DNA from: Lentzea nigeriaca
GTDB lineage: Bacteria; Actinomycetota; Actinomycetes; Mycobacteriales; Pseudonocardiaceae
DNA length: 64,000 nt
Assembly: GCF_016907955.1 (NCBI RefSeq)
Contig: NZ_JAFBCX010000013.1
Location: forward strand, 124,001 to 188,000
Reading direction: 5' to 3'
The notes beneath the pieces are model-generated. The model was not told the DNA's origin. It did not search any database and saw only the letters and a list, made by a program, of their open reading frames with translations. Shown here one piece after another: positions 25,521 through 34,008 of the stretch. The translations under genes were made by a program, and so were the position numbers. Numbering within the stretch: the first letter of the stretch is position 1; each line of letters begins with the position of its first letter.

Positions 25521-25937
25521 GTGGATGAGGGCGCCAACATCGTGATGGTCAACTCGGCGGGAGAAGTGCTGCTGTACCTGCGCGACGACAAGCCCACGAT
25601 CAAGTTCCCGAACACCTGGTGCCTGCCCGGCGGCTACGTCGAGGAGGGTGAGCGGCCGGACGAGTGCATCCGGCGCGAGATCGAGGAGGAGATGGGCGTG
25701 GTGCTGGACGAGGTGCGCCATCTCGTCTCGGCGGCCCGCTCCTACGGCGTCGAGCACACGTTCTGGACCGAGATCGAGCTGGACCTCGACCACGTCGTCC
25801 TGACCGAGGGACAACGCCTGAAGTGGTTCACCAGGGCCGAGATCGAGGCGCACGAGCTCGGCTACGAGGACAACGCGATCCTCGCTGACTTCTTCACCGC
25901 GGGAACCCGCGCGCCGCGATCAGCAGAGCTTCGCTGA
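25521..25937 (+). CDS. Nudix hydrolase
   Basis: The GTG at 25521 has AAAGGA 7 nt upstream, so it is preferred over the TTG at 25515. The 138-residue protein carries the Nudix box GGYVEEGERPDECIRREI followed by EEEMGVV, matching GX5EX7REUXEEXGU with the metal-binding glutamates intact. Nudix enzymes hydrolyse nucleoside diphosphates linked to another group. The last 40 bases overlap the 3' end of the convergent TetR gene. Confidence 0.88.
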   Translation: MDEGANIVMVNSAGEVLLYLRDDKPTIKFPNTWCLPGGYVEEGERPDECIRREIEEEMGVVLDEVRHLVSAARSYGVEHTFWTEIELDLDHVVLTEGQRLKWFTRAEIEAHELGYEDNAILADFFTAGTRAPRSAELR

Positions 25938-26487
25938 CCGCCGCCTCCACCTCGGTGTCCGGATCGGCCTGGAACGCGTAGTGCTCCACGGCCGCCCGCA
26001 ACGCGGCGTTGATCATCGCCGCGTGGACCGTGGCGGTCAGGTCGGGAGCGTGCAGTCCGCCGCGCCGGGCGAGGGCCTCGGCGAAGACCGGCTCTGCCTG
26101 CCGGTGCGCCTCCAGCCACACCGCGCGCAGGCCCGGCTCCGTCCTGGTCAGGCGGACGAGGTCCAACATCGATGCGCGGTCGATCGTGAGCCGGCCTGGT
26201 TGCCGCATCACCTCGATGAGCTCCGGGATGCCGTCCTCGTCGCGCCAGGAGCGCAGGCAGTCGGCGGCGAGCTCGATCGCGCCGGTCAGCAGCGGCATGA
26301 CGCAGCTGTCCTTGGTCGGGAAGTACCGCCACAGCGTGCGCGCCGAGATGCCGGCCGCCGCCGCGATCTCCTCCGCCGACGTGGCGGCCACGCCCTTGGC
26401 GACGAACAGGCCCACCGCGGCGCGAGCCACGTCGAGACGGGTCTCGGCCTTGCGCCGCTCCGTGAGGGACGGACGTCCGATCGGCAT
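25894..26487 (-). CDS. TetR-family transcriptional regulator
   Basis: The 197-residue protein has a typical TetR HTH at residues 15-62 (ARAAVGLFVAKGVAATSAEEI then AAAAGISARTLWRYFPTKDS). It is divergent from an SDR gene, with a long inverted repeat between the two starts, the classical arrangement of a repressor controlling the neighbour and itself. The ligand-binding part gives no hint of the inducer. Confidence 0.88.
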   Translation of the reverse strand: MPIGRPSLTERRKAETRLDVARAAVGLFVAKGVAATSAEEIAAAAGISARTLWRYFPTKDSCVMPLLTGAIELAADCLRSWRDEDGIPELIEVMRQPGRLTIDRASMLDLVRLTRTEPGLRAVWLEAHRQAEPVFAEALARRGGLHAPDLTATVHAAMINAALRAAVEHYAFQADPDTEVEAAVSEALLIAARGFPR

Positions 26488-26502
26488 GCCTCACGCTAAC
26501 AC

Positions 26503-26543
26503 TTTTTGACAGTCACTGCCTAGCTGGCGCACACTGCCAAAAA
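26503..26543. promoter_or_regulatory. Inverted repeat operator candidate between TetR and SDR genes
   Basis: TTTTTGACAGT (26503-26513) and ACTGCCAAAAA (26533-26543) are inverted copies differing at one base, separated by 19 bp, midway between divergent tetR-type and SDR starts. CACTGCC is also directly repeated (26514-26520, 26532-26538). The position fits a TetR operator. Confidence 0.55.
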
Positions 26544-26565
26544 ATAGTCGCAGATGGAGGCACCC

Positions 26566-27330
26566 ATGAACAGCAGCGGGCTGGAAGGCAGCAGCGTCGT
26601 CGTCACCGGCGGCGGCTCGGGCATCGGCAGGGCGGCCGCCCTGCGCTTCGCCGGTGAGGGAGCGAACGTCGTGGTGGCCGACATCAACGCCGACGCCGCC
26701 AAGGCCGTCGTCGCCGAGATCGAGGCGGCGGGCGGGACCGCCGTGGCGGCGACAGGAGACCTCAGCGACCAGGCCGTGGCCGACGAGGTGGTCGCGACCG
26801 CGGTGACCACGTTCGGCGGCCTGGACGTCCTGGTGAACAACGCCGGGATCATGGACTCGATGTCCGCCGCGGCCGACGTGAGCGACGCCGAGTGGGAGCG
26901 GGTCATCCGGGTCAACCTCACCGCGCCGTTCCTGCTGACCCGCGCCGCGTTGCCGCACATGCTGGCCAAGGGCAAGGGCGCGATCGTGAACACCGCCTCG
27001 GAGGCGGGCCTGCGCGGCAGTGCCGCCGGCGCCGCCTACACCGCGTCGAAGCACGGCCTCGTCGGCCTCACCCGCTCGGTCGCGGTCATGTACCGCGACT
27101 CCGGCATCCGCGCCAACGCCATCGCGCCCGGCGGCACGAAGACCGGCATCACCGTGCAGGCGGACCCCACCGCACACGGCCCGCAAATCGTCGGCAGGTA
27201 CATGGGGAACATCGGCCGCGCCGCCGAGGCGGACGAGCAGGCCGCTGCCATCGTGTTCCTCGCCTCCGACGCCGCCTCCAACATCAACGGTGTCGTGCTG
27301 CCCGTCGACAACGGCTGGGCCGCCGTCTAG
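26566..27330 (+). CDS. Short-chain dehydrogenase/reductase (SDR)
   Basis: The ATG at 26566 has a GGAGG Shine-Dalgarno 5 nt upstream; an earlier ATG at 26554 is not so placed. The 254-residue classical SDR has the cofactor motif TGGGSGIG, the NNAG motif, the Ser in NTASEAG, and the catalytic Tyr-Lys in YTASKHG. ADINAD after beta-2 suggests an acidic residue favouring NAD. Substrate is unknown; it is probably repressed by the divergent TetR protein. Confidence 0.88.
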   Translation: MNSSGLEGSSVVVTGGGSGIGRAAALRFAGEGANVVVADINADAAKAVVAEIEAAGGTAVAATGDLSDQAVADEVVATAVTTFGGLDVLVNNAGIMDSMSAAADVSDAEWERVIRVNLTAPFLLTRAALPHMLAKGKGAIVNTASEAGLRGSAAGAAYTASKHGLVGLTRSVAVMYRDSGIRANAIAPGGTKTGITVQADPTAHGPQIVGRYMGNIGRAAEADEQAAAIVFLASDAASNINGVVLPVDNGWAAV

Positions 27331-27777
27331 ACCAGCTCACGGTGCTGGGCAGGGTCAAGTCGGCGTAGACATGCGCGGGGCGCGTACTGATGGAGGCCTC
27401 GTCGTGCTGGTCCAGGCGTGGTAACCGAAGCCAACCCGAGCGGCACGTTCACGGCAAGGTCAACTCACCCGAGTTACAGACACAACTTCTGGCAAGGCGC
27501 CTGGTAGAGCGTCGCGGCTTGGTTGTGCTCCGTTTGAGTCGGGCAGAGGGCTGGGCGGTCTGGTGCTCGTTACCGAAAGCCCGGATGGTCGCGCTCTCAC
27601 GAACGTCGCTGCCGAGATGGCGGTAGCGAAATGTTGACGTTTCTGATCACCCCAACTGCTGCCAATTGTGCAGTCGGCAGCCATGAGAGCGCGATCTTCA
27701 TGATCGAAGCGCGGCTGCCTGCCGGCATCACTCTCACTGCCACATCCCAAGAGACAGCTGCGACACGTTACTGGCTC
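27331..27777. other. 450-bp intergenic stretch, no gene recognised
   Basis: This stretch is lower in G+C (about 60%) than its surroundings. Open frames here (for example 27390-27626 plus and 27460-27816 minus) have no family resemblance, poor codon bias and no ribosome sites. No repeat, tRNA or hairpin terminator stands out; it may be a decayed gene. Confidence 0.4.
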
Positions 27778-27823
27778 GTCGTGGGTGTTTTCCGTCGTCA
27801 GAGCGGCGGACGACACCCACGAC
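27778..27823. promoter_or_regulatory. Operator-like inverted repeat upstream of the orphan TetR gene
   Basis: GTCGTGGGTGT (27778-27788) and ACACCCACGAC (27813-27823) are perfect 11-bp inverted repeats 24 bp apart, with a second inner pair GTCGTC/GACGAC. The right arm ends 4 bp before the TetR start, so binding would block that gene, as in autoregulation. Confidence 0.5.
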
Positions 27824-27827
27824 TATC

Positions 27828-28463
27828 GTGCCGTGGGTGACCCGCAGCAAGACACCGGAAAGCACTCGGCAACGCATCCTCGACACCGCCGAGCGCATGT
27901 TCGCCGAGCACGGCGTCTTCTCCGTGTCCAACCGGCAGATCAGCGACGAGGCCGGTCTCGGCAACAACACGGCGGTCAGCTACCACTTCGGCAGCAAGGC
28001 CGAGCTGCTCCGCGCGATCTACCTGCGCCACAGCGAGCCGACGGAGCTGCTGCGCGACCAGGCGCTGGAGCGGCACGCCGGCAGCACCGACCTGCGCGAC
28101 TGGCTGACCTGCTTCGTGCGGCCGTTCACCGACCACCTGGCGTCGCTCGGACCGAACAGCTGGTACGCCCGCTTCGTCGCCCAGCTCATGACGGAACCGA
28201 AGCTGCGCGAGCTCGGCCTCGTCCAGGTGGGTCAGACCTCGTCGCAGCGCACGGTCAGCGAGGGGCTGCACCGGTGCCTGCCCGATCTGACACCGGCCGT
28301 GCGCGCCGAACGCGACGAGATGGCCAGGGTGCTGATCGTGCACATGTGCGCCCGGCGGGAACAGGACCTGCCGGACGACAGCACCGAGGTCTGGAACTCG
28401 ACCGCGACCGCGCTGATCGACGCTCTGGCGGGCTTGTACGAGGCTCCCGCCACACCACGGTGA
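27828..28463 (+). CDS. TetR/AcrR-family transcriptional regulator
   Basis: The 211-residue protein has an N-terminal HTH (ILDTAERMFAEHGVFSVSNRQI then SDEAGLGNNTAVSYHFGSK). The GTG at 27828 is used by default; a GTG at 27837 (VTRSKTPESTRQRIL) is equally possible. There is no adjacent gene in the same unit: it is followed by a strong hairpin and a convergent protease gene. Target unknown apart from probable self-control. Confidence 0.85.
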   Translation: MPWVTRSKTPESTRQRILDTAERMFAEHGVFSVSNRQISDEAGLGNNTAVSYHFGSKAELLRAIYLRHSEPTELLRDQALERHAGSTDLRDWLTCFVRPFTDHLASLGPNSWYARFVAQLMTEPKLRELGLVQVGQTSSQRTVSEGLHRCLPDLTPAVRAERDEMARVLIVHMCARREQDLPDDSTEVWNSTATALIDALAGLYEAPATPR

Positions 28464-28698
28464 CTCGAATCGATCAGCTGACTCAGTCTGAGCCGATGAA
28501 CGCGATCGCGGCCAAGAACTGCGCGACGTAAAGCCTTCGCGTCGCCGAACGCGGATTCCTGGCGTGGCCGTCAGTTCGCATCGCCGAGAACCTCGTTGAT
28601 GCCATCACCCGCACCGCGGGAGACATTCCGACGGCCGCCGCGAGCGCGGCTCCCGGCAACGCGGCATGATCGATCTTCACAGCTTCTGTGCTCGCACA

Positions 28699-28736
28699 CC
28701 AAAGCGGATCGGCACTCGCGTGCCGGTCCGCTTTGG
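28699..28736. terminator. Bidirectional hairpin terminator
   Basis: CCAAAGCGGATCGGCAC, loop TCGC and the complementary arm give a 17-bp stem with a single G-U type wobble. It lies between the convergent TetR and S8 protease genes, 10 bp from the protease stop. Confidence 0.8.
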
Positions 28737-28745
28737 ATGGAAACG

Positions 28746-30563
28746 TCAGAGCGTCAAGCTCCAGCTGTCGATCGTGCCGACGTCCTCTGTCGCCGCATCA
28801 CGCACCTGAAGCTTCCAGGTGCCGTTGCGGGCCTCCGACGACAGGTCGAGGGTGAAGGTCTGGTCGATGTCGTCCGCGCTGCCGCCCGAGCGGTTGGACA
28901 GCGAGTACGACGACCCGTCCGGCGCGATCAGGTCGACCACCAGGTCACCGCGGTAGGTGTGCTTGATGTGCACCTCCACCTTGCTGGAGGCCGACGCGTT
29001 GCCGGTGCAGCCCGAGAACGTGATCGACGACGACACCGTCGAGTTGTCCGGGATCGCCACGTCGGTGCCGTTCGTCTGCGTGCCACAGGTGGACGAGCCG
29101 ACCGTCCACGTGAACGAGGCGCTGCCCGAACCACCGGCCGTCGCGGTCGCCGTCGCGGTCACGTTGTACGTGCCCGCAACGGTGGCCGTGCCGGAGATCA
29201 GGCCGGAGGAGCTGATCGACAGGCCGGTCGGCAGACCGGTCGCGGACCACGTGTACGGCGCGGTACCGCCGGACGCGGACAGCTGCAGGTTCGCCGTGCC
29301 GTTCAGGGCAGTGCTCTGCGCGCCGGGGTTGGTCACGGAAACACCGGGAACGCCACCGGAGTTGGTGCGCAGCAACAGGTTCGCCGAGCTCGTACCGGGG
29401 TTGCCGATCTTGTTCGGTGTGGCGGCCGCGATGATCGCGGCCTGCACTTCGGCCGGCGTCTTGGTCGGGTTGTCCGCCAGGTACAGCGCGGCCGCGCCCG
29501 CCACGTGCGGTGAGGCCATCGACGTGCCGCTCATCGTGGCGGTGCCGGTGTTGTTGTTGTAGGACGCGGAAACGATGTCCTGGCCGGGCGCGAACAGGTC
29601 GCTGCACGTGCCGTACGAGGAGAACGAGGCGCGGGCGTCGGTGCGGGTGCTCGCCATGACGTTGATCGTCTCGGTGACGCGCTGCGGCGAGTACTTGCAC
29701 GAGTCGTCGTTGAAGTTGCCCGCCGCGACGACGTAGGTGACACCGCGCTGGATCGACGCGCGCACGGCATCGTCGAGCACGCGGCTCGGCTCGTTCGCGG
29801 TGCCGGTGTAGAGGCTCATGTTCGCGACCGCAGGCAGGACGGCGTTCGCGGTCACCCAGTCGACGCCCGCGGCCTCGGTGGACACGGAACCACCGCCCTG
29901 GCAGTCGAGCACGCGGACGGCCTTGAGCTTCACGTTCTTCGCGACACCAAAGGTCGCGCCGCCGACCGTGCCGGACACGTGCGTGCCGTGGCCCATGCAG
30001 TCCTTGCCGTTCTGGCCGTCGCTGAACGCGTCGAACCCGAACGTCGCCCGACCACCGAAGTCGGTGTGGTTGTAGTTGATGCCGGTGTCGATGACGTACG
30101 CGGTGACGTTGGAGGCGTCGGTGCTGTAGCTGTACTTGTTGTTCAGCGGCAGGTCGGTCTGGTCGACGCGGTCAATTCCCCACGACGGCGGGTTGAGCTG
30201 ATCGGACAGGACCTGCACGGTCCGGTCCTGCTCGACGTAGAGCACGCCTGGGTCGGCGGCGAGGCGCTTGGCCTGCTTGGCCGACATGGTGGCGGAGAAG
30301 CCCTTGAAGGCGGCCCGGTAGGTGAACGCGATCTTGCCGCCGTAGCGCGCGGCCAGGCCGACGGCGCGGCCGCCGACCTCCGTGCGCGCCATGCCGTTGT
30401 CCTTCAGGACCACGATGTAGCTGTCCTGGACGGCGTTCGGCGCGCTCTCCGCGACGATGGGCCCTTCCGGCTGCGCGGCCGCGACCGGTTGGAACGCCAA
30501 AGCCGTGCCGACGGCGGCGATCGCCGCCACCCCGAGCGTGCGCAGGGTGCGTTGTCTCATCAC
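28746..30563 (-). CDS. Secreted S8 serine protease with putative Ig and proprotein-convertase P domains
   Basis: The 605-residue pre-pro-protease has a signal peptide (residues 1-30, ending VAAAQ), an inhibitor I9 propeptide (about 45-118; SYIVVLKDNGM, GFSATMSAKQ) and a proteinase K-like catalytic domain with Asp159 (VIDTGIN), His192 (GHGTHVSG) and Ser348 (GTSMASPHV). Then comes an Ig-like/cadherin-type repeat (about 405-490; GTAPYTWSATGLPTGL) and a C-terminal P domain (about 500-605; KVEVHIKHTYRGDLVVDLIAP and GTWKLQVRDAA). P domains stabilise the protease or aid secretion. It is a solitary gene ending against the hairpin at 28699. Confidence 0.92.
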   Translation of the reverse strand: MMRQRTLRTLGVAAIAAVGTALAFQPVAAAQPEGPIVAESAPNAVQDSYIVVLKDNGMARTEVGGRAVGLAARYGGKIAFTYRAAFKGFSATMSAKQAKRLAADPGVLYVEQDRTVQVLSDQLNPPSWGIDRVDQTDLPLNNKYSYSTDASNVTAYVIDTGINYNHTDFGGRATFGFDAFSDGQNGKDCMGHGTHVSGTVGGATFGVAKNVKLKAVRVLDCQGGGSVSTEAAGVDWVTANAVLPAVANMSLYTGTANEPSRVLDDAVRASIQRGVTYVVAAGNFNDDSCKYSPQRVTETINVMASTRTDARASFSSYGTCSDLFAPGQDIVSASYNNNTGTATMSGTSMASPHVAGAAALYLADNPTKTPAEVQAAIIAAATPNKIGNPGTSSANLLLRTNSGGVPGVSVTNPGAQSTALNGTANLQLSASGGTAPYTWSATGLPTGLSISSSGLISGTATVAGTYNVTATATATAGGSGSASFTWTVGSSTCGTQTNGTDVAIPDNSTVSSSITFSGCTGNASASSKVEVHIKHTYRGDLVVDLIAPDGSSYSLSNRSGGSADDIDQTFTLDLSSEARNGTWKLQVRDAATEDVGTIDSWSLTL

Positions 30564-30724
30564 TGCTCCTCATTCGCAGGGGAACCGCGTGCGAACGCGG
30601 GCCGGCCCTCGACAGCCCATGCAGATGCGTCACACGCGGTTGCGAAACAGCGGTAGTCCGTTAGCGGACGTGATGAATCTTTAGTTGAGACAACGGTGAG
30701 AACAAGCGACTTTAGAAGGGTTGT

Positions 30725-31663
30725 TCAGCCCGCGAGCGCGAAGAGGTCCTCTGGACGGCCAGACGACTTGAGCATCGCGAGCGACTGCTTCTCCAGCTGG
30801 CGGATCCGCTCGCGGGTCAGGCCGAGCTCCTCCGCGACCTCCTGGAGGGTGCGCTCGCGCCCGTCCTCCAGTCCGTACCGCAGCCGCATGATCCGGCTCT
30901 GCCGCTCGGGCAGAACGTCCAACAGCGACCGCACGCCCTGCTCGAACTGCTGGCGCTCCACGAGTTCCGGCGCGGACACGCCGTCGGTGTCCTGGATCAG
31001 GTCGGCCAGCACGGAGCCGCCGTCGTCGCCGATCGGCGTCTCCAGCGACACGCACGTGCGGGAGGCGTCGAGCAGATCCTGCACGCGCACCGCGGAAGTC
31101 TTGGCCTCGGCGGCGATCTCCTCGACGGTGGCCTCCCGGCCCAGCGCCGCGGACAGCTTCTGCCCGATCCGCTTGAGCTTGTTGACCTCCTCCACGACGT
31201 GCACCGGCAGACGGACCGTGCGCGTCTGGTCGGCCAGACCCCGTTCGATCGCCTGACGAATCCACCACATCGCGTAGGTGGAGAACTTGTAACCCTTGGC
31301 GTAATCGAACTTCTCGACCGCGCGGATCAGGCCGAGGTTGCCCTCCTGCACCACGTCCCCGAACGGCAGTCCGCGGAACGAGTGCTTCTTCGCGACCGAC
31401 ACGACCAGGCGCAGGTTCGCGCGGATCATGTGGTCCTTGGCGCGTTCGCCCTCGGCGGCGATGCGCCTGAGCGCACGGCGGTCGCGCGAGGTGTCGCCGG
31501 ACTCCAGGAGGTGGGCGGCGTAGACCCCCGCCTCGATGCGCTTGGCCAGGTCGACCTCCTCGGACGCGGTCAGCAGCGGGGTGCGTCCGACGTCGCGCAG
31601 GTACTGGCCGACCGAGTCCGCGTCCTGCTGCCCGGACGCGCGGTTCTTCAGATCTGCGGGCAT
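30725..31663 (-). CDS. RNA polymerase group-2 sigma factor (SigB/HrdB-like)
   Basis: The ATG at 31663 follows a GGGGGGA Shine-Dalgarno, so 27 upstream residues in the frame are excluded. The 312-residue protein has sigma-70 regions 1.2 to 4.2: SVGQYLRDVGRTPLLTASEE, the 2.3-2.4 block FSTYAMWWIRQAIERGLADQ, region 3 and the 4.2 HTH LQEVAEELGLTRERIRQLEK. It lacks the long region 1.1 of the primary factor, which marks it as a group-2 sigma like mycobacterial SigB or streptomycete HrdA/C/D. It lies 64 bp after a CNNM/CorC-like gene transcribed in the same direction. Confidence 0.9.
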   Translation of the reverse strand: MPADLKNRASGQQDADSVGQYLRDVGRTPLLTASEEVDLAKRIEAGVYAAHLLESGDTSRDRRALRRIAAEGERAKDHMIRANLRLVVSVAKKHSFRGLPFGDVVQEGNLGLIRAVEKFDYAKGYKFSTYAMWWIRQAIERGLADQTRTVRLPVHVVEEVNKLKRIGQKLSAALGREATVEEIAAEAKTSAVRVQDLLDASRTCVSLETPIGDDGGSVLADLIQDTDGVSAPELVERQQFEQGVRSLLDVLPERQSRIMRLRYGLEDGRERTLQEVAEELGLTRERIRQLEKQSLAMLKSSGRPEDLFALAG

Positions 31664-31727
31664 GACAAATCCCCCCGTTTCCGTTGGCAGGTGTGGCAGC
31701 CGAACTGGCTGCACGGTGTGTAACGGT

Positions 31728-33011
31728 TCAGAGGCCTTCTTCATTCCGCGGTTTCGGCTGTGACCTCAGCCTCACCAGCGTGATCGCGTGATGCTCGACC
31801 TGCCGCACCTCGATCCGCCAGCCGGACACCTCGACCACGTCACCGGGCTCCTCGGGGATCCGCCCGAGCAGCACCAGCACGAGACCCGCGATCGTCGCGT
31901 ACGGGCCGGGTGGCGCGTCCCGCAGCTCGACGCCGACATCCACCAGGTCGTGGACGGGGAACGTACCGGGCAGCTCGATCGAGCCGTCCGGTCGCGTCCG
32001 CACCGCGACGACGTCCGGGTCGGTCTCGTCGTAGATCTCGCCGACGATCTCCTCGAGCAGGTCCTCCAGCGTCACGATGCCGTCGACCGCGCCGTGCTCG
32101 TCCACCACCAGCGCCATCTGCTCGTGCTCGGCTTTCATGCGCCGCAACGCGTCGGTGACCCGCACCGAGTCCGGCAGCACCATCGGCACCCGCACGACGT
32201 CGGCGAGCTTCACCTCGTCGTCGAGCAGGTCCCGCAGGTTCACCACGCCGGTCACGTCGTCCAGGTGACCGTCCTTGGTCACCGGAGCCCGTGAATGTCC
32301 GGACCGTGCCAGGATTTCCCGCGCGGCCGGGGTGGTCAAACCTTCCTCCAGCACGGTCACGAGCCGCCGCGGCACCAGCACCTCGCGCAGGCGCCGTTCG
32401 TGGATCTCCAGGGCGCCGGTCATGATCGTGCGCTGTTCCGGGTTCAGATGTTGTTGCACCTCAACGAGATCACGCAGCTCCTCCGGCGACATCTGTTGCT
32501 CTTCGACGTCCGGGTCGCCGCCGAAGATCCGCACCACGAGGTCGGTCGACCTGCTGAGCAACCACACCGCGGGCCGCGACACCGAGGAGAGCAGGTCCAG
32601 CGGGCGAGCGATGATCTTCGACCAGCGCACCGCGTACTGCATCGCGAGGCGCTTGGGCGCCAGTTCCCCGAACACCAGCGTGAAGAACGTGAGAACGATC
32701 GTGACGAGGGCGATCGCGACCCCGTCGGCGGCGCCGTCGAGGAACCCCAGCAGCGGAATGAGCGGCTGCGCGAGCGACACGGCCGCGGTTGCGGACGCCA
32801 GAAAGCCCGAGAGCGTGATGCCGATCTGGATGGTCGCGAAGTACCTGTTCGGATCACGTGCGAGGCGGACGAGCGTGCGGTGCCCGTCACGTTCCAGCGA
32901 TCGCAGCTGGCCTTCGCGCAACGACACGAGAGCCATCTCGCTGCCCGCGAACGCCGCGTTGAGCAAGACCAGCACCGCGACCAGCGCGAGGTTGAAGCCG
33001 TAGCCGTCCAC
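31728..33011 (-). CDS. CNNM/CorC (hemolysin-III-like, TlyC) membrane protein with CBS pair
   Basis: From the GTG at 33011 the 427-residue protein has a CNNM/DUF21 domain with four helices (NLALVAVLVLLNAAFAGSEMALVSL), a pair of CBS domains in the middle (RRLVTVLEEGLTTPAAREIL and VDEHGAVDGIVTLEDLLEEIVGEI) and a C-terminal CorC_HlyC domain. Members export or sense divalent cations such as Mg2+ or Co2+. The open frame extends 64 residues upstream without family resemblance. Its name as a hemolysin is historical. Confidence 0.85.
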   Translation of the reverse strand: MDGYGFNLALVAVLVLLNAAFAGSEMALVSLREGQLRSLERDGHRTLVRLARDPNRYFATIQIGITLSGFLASATAAVSLAQPLIPLLGFLDGAADGVAIALVTIVLTFFTLVFGELAPKRLAMQYAVRWSKIIARPLDLLSSVSRPAVWLLSRSTDLVVRIFGGDPDVEEQQMSPEELRDLVEVQQHLNPEQRTIMTGALEIHERRLREVLVPRRLVTVLEEGLTTPAAREILARSGHSRAPVTKDGHLDDVTGVVNLRDLLDDEVKLADVVRVPMVLPDSVRVTDALRRMKAEHEQMALVVDEHGAVDGIVTLEDLLEEIVGEIYDETDPDVVAVRTRPDGSIELPGTFPVHDLVDVGVELRDAPPGPYATIAGLVLVLLGRIPEEPGDVVEVSGWRIEVRQVEHHAITLVRLRSQPKPRNEEGL

Positions 33012-33103
33012 ACGTTTGGGGTAGCACGCACGGTGGTATTTCGCGACCTGACGGCCATCTTGAGCAGCCAGGAGGGCCTGAACCGAACGAGGTGGGGATG
33101 GAG

Positions 33104-33499
33104 ATGGATACTCCCGAGGTGCTGCGCGCCTCCGTGAGAACCGTGCACACCCTGCCGCAGGACCGGCCGAACCTCGTGGCCATGCGCACGTGGGTGTCGT
33201 CACTGCTGGGAGATGTTTCCGAGGACGTCCGGCTCGACGTCCTGCTGGTGTGCACGGAGCTGGCCAGCAACGCCTACGAACACGCTGATGGACCGCGGGT
33301 CCTGCGCGTTGAACGGCTCACGGACCTCATCCGGGTCGAGGTCGACGACGGCACCCCCGCCGAGCTTCCTCACCTCGGCGAGTCACGGCTGGGCGACTCG
33401 CGGGGCCGCGGGCTGATGCTGGTGGCCCAGCTCGCACGTTGCTGGGGCACGCGCGAGATGCCGCAAGGAAAAACCGTTTGGGCGGAGATCACCGCATAG
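33104..33499 (+). CDS. RsbW/anti-sigma-type GHKL ATPase (HATPase_c_2)
   Basis: The 131-residue protein has the N box of GHKL ATPases (VLLVCTELASNAYEHA), a G1-like DDGTPAEL and a G2-like GDSRGRGLMLVAQLARCWG block, the organisation of actinomycete RsbW-like anti-sigma or serine kinase domains. Three starts are possible; ATG 33104 has GGGG and GGAG upstream. Divergent from the CNNM gene and not linked to an anti-anti-sigma or sigma gene, so its partner is unknown, though a sigma gene lies 1.4 kb away. Confidence 0.78.
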   Translation: MDTPEVLRASVRTVHTLPQDRPNLVAMRTWVSSLLGDVSEDVRLDVLLVCTELASNAYEHADGPRVLRVERLTDLIRVEVDDGTPAELPHLGESRLGDSRGRGLMLVAQLARCWGTREMPQGKTVWAEITA

Positions 33500-33503
33500 G
33501 TCG

Positions 33504-33522
33504 TCTGTGCGTTTCGCACAGA
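33504..33522 (+). terminator. Hairpin terminator after the RsbW-like gene
   Basis: TCTGTGCG, loop TTT and CGCACAGA make a perfect 8-bp stem 5 bp beyond the TAG stop. Confidence 0.6.
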
Positions 33523-33578
33523 GAAGTCATGACATCGCACGGATGGGTTCTGCCGCGGGGTTCTTCGACTCTTGATGC

Positions 33579-34004
33579 ATGACAACGACACGAACCCCCA
33601 AGGCACCGGCCTTCTGGACGACCCCGCTGGTGCGCGCGTTCATCGATCGCTGGCCGATGGTGATCGCACTGGCCATCTCGTGGGACTTCTGGCTGACGCC
33701 GCTCGTGCCTCCCGTTTGGACGCTGGTGCTCTGCCAATCGGCGTACCTGTTGTGGGGCTGGCGGAAGCCACGGCTCCAGCTCGCGGTGCTCAGCGTGTAC
33801 ACGGCGCTGGCCGCCGCGGTGATCATGGTGACGCCGCACGCGCCCCACGTCGGCGTGCTGCTGATCGCGTTCGGCTGGGGCGCGCACGCCGTGTGGGATC
33901 TGGTGCACCACGTGCGCAACGCCGTCGTGCCGCGTTGGTGGTCGGAGTTCTGCGGTGTGTTCGACCTGGTCATCGCCGTCACGATCCTGCTGAAGTGGTT
34001 CTAG
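33579..34004 (+). CDS. Small four-helix membrane protein of unknown function
   Basis: The 141-residue protein has about four transmembrane segments separated by short loops (AFIDRWPMVIALAISWDFWL, VLCQSAYLLWGW, VYTALAAAVIMV, VFDLVIAVTILLKWF). It is not recognised as a named family. It lies 4 bp ahead of the two-component genes, so it may belong to the same operon and be a membrane partner of the kinase. Confidence 0.7.
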   Translation: MTTTRTPKAPAFWTTPLVRAFIDRWPMVIALAISWDFWLTPLVPPVWTLVLCQSAYLLWGWRKPRLQLAVLSVYTALAAAVIMVTPHAPHVGVLLIAFGWGAHAVWDLVHHVRNAVVPRWWSEFCGVFDLVIAVTILLKWF

Positions 34005-34008
34005 GCTG

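Noticed and set aside
27390-27816. Overlapping small ORFs on both strands in the gap before the orphan TetR gene
   Set aside because: No homology recognised, no codon bias, no Shine-Dalgarno; listed only as an intergenic stretch.
28497-28680. Short frames such as MNAIAAKNCAT and RIAENLVDAITRTAGDIPT between TetR and its terminator
   Set aside because: Could be a decayed gene end, but nothing identifies it.
30656-30669. GTCCG-TTAG-CGGAC hairpin between the S8 protease and sigma factor genes
   Set aside because: Only a 5-bp stem with no T tract on either strand; not strong enough to call a terminator.
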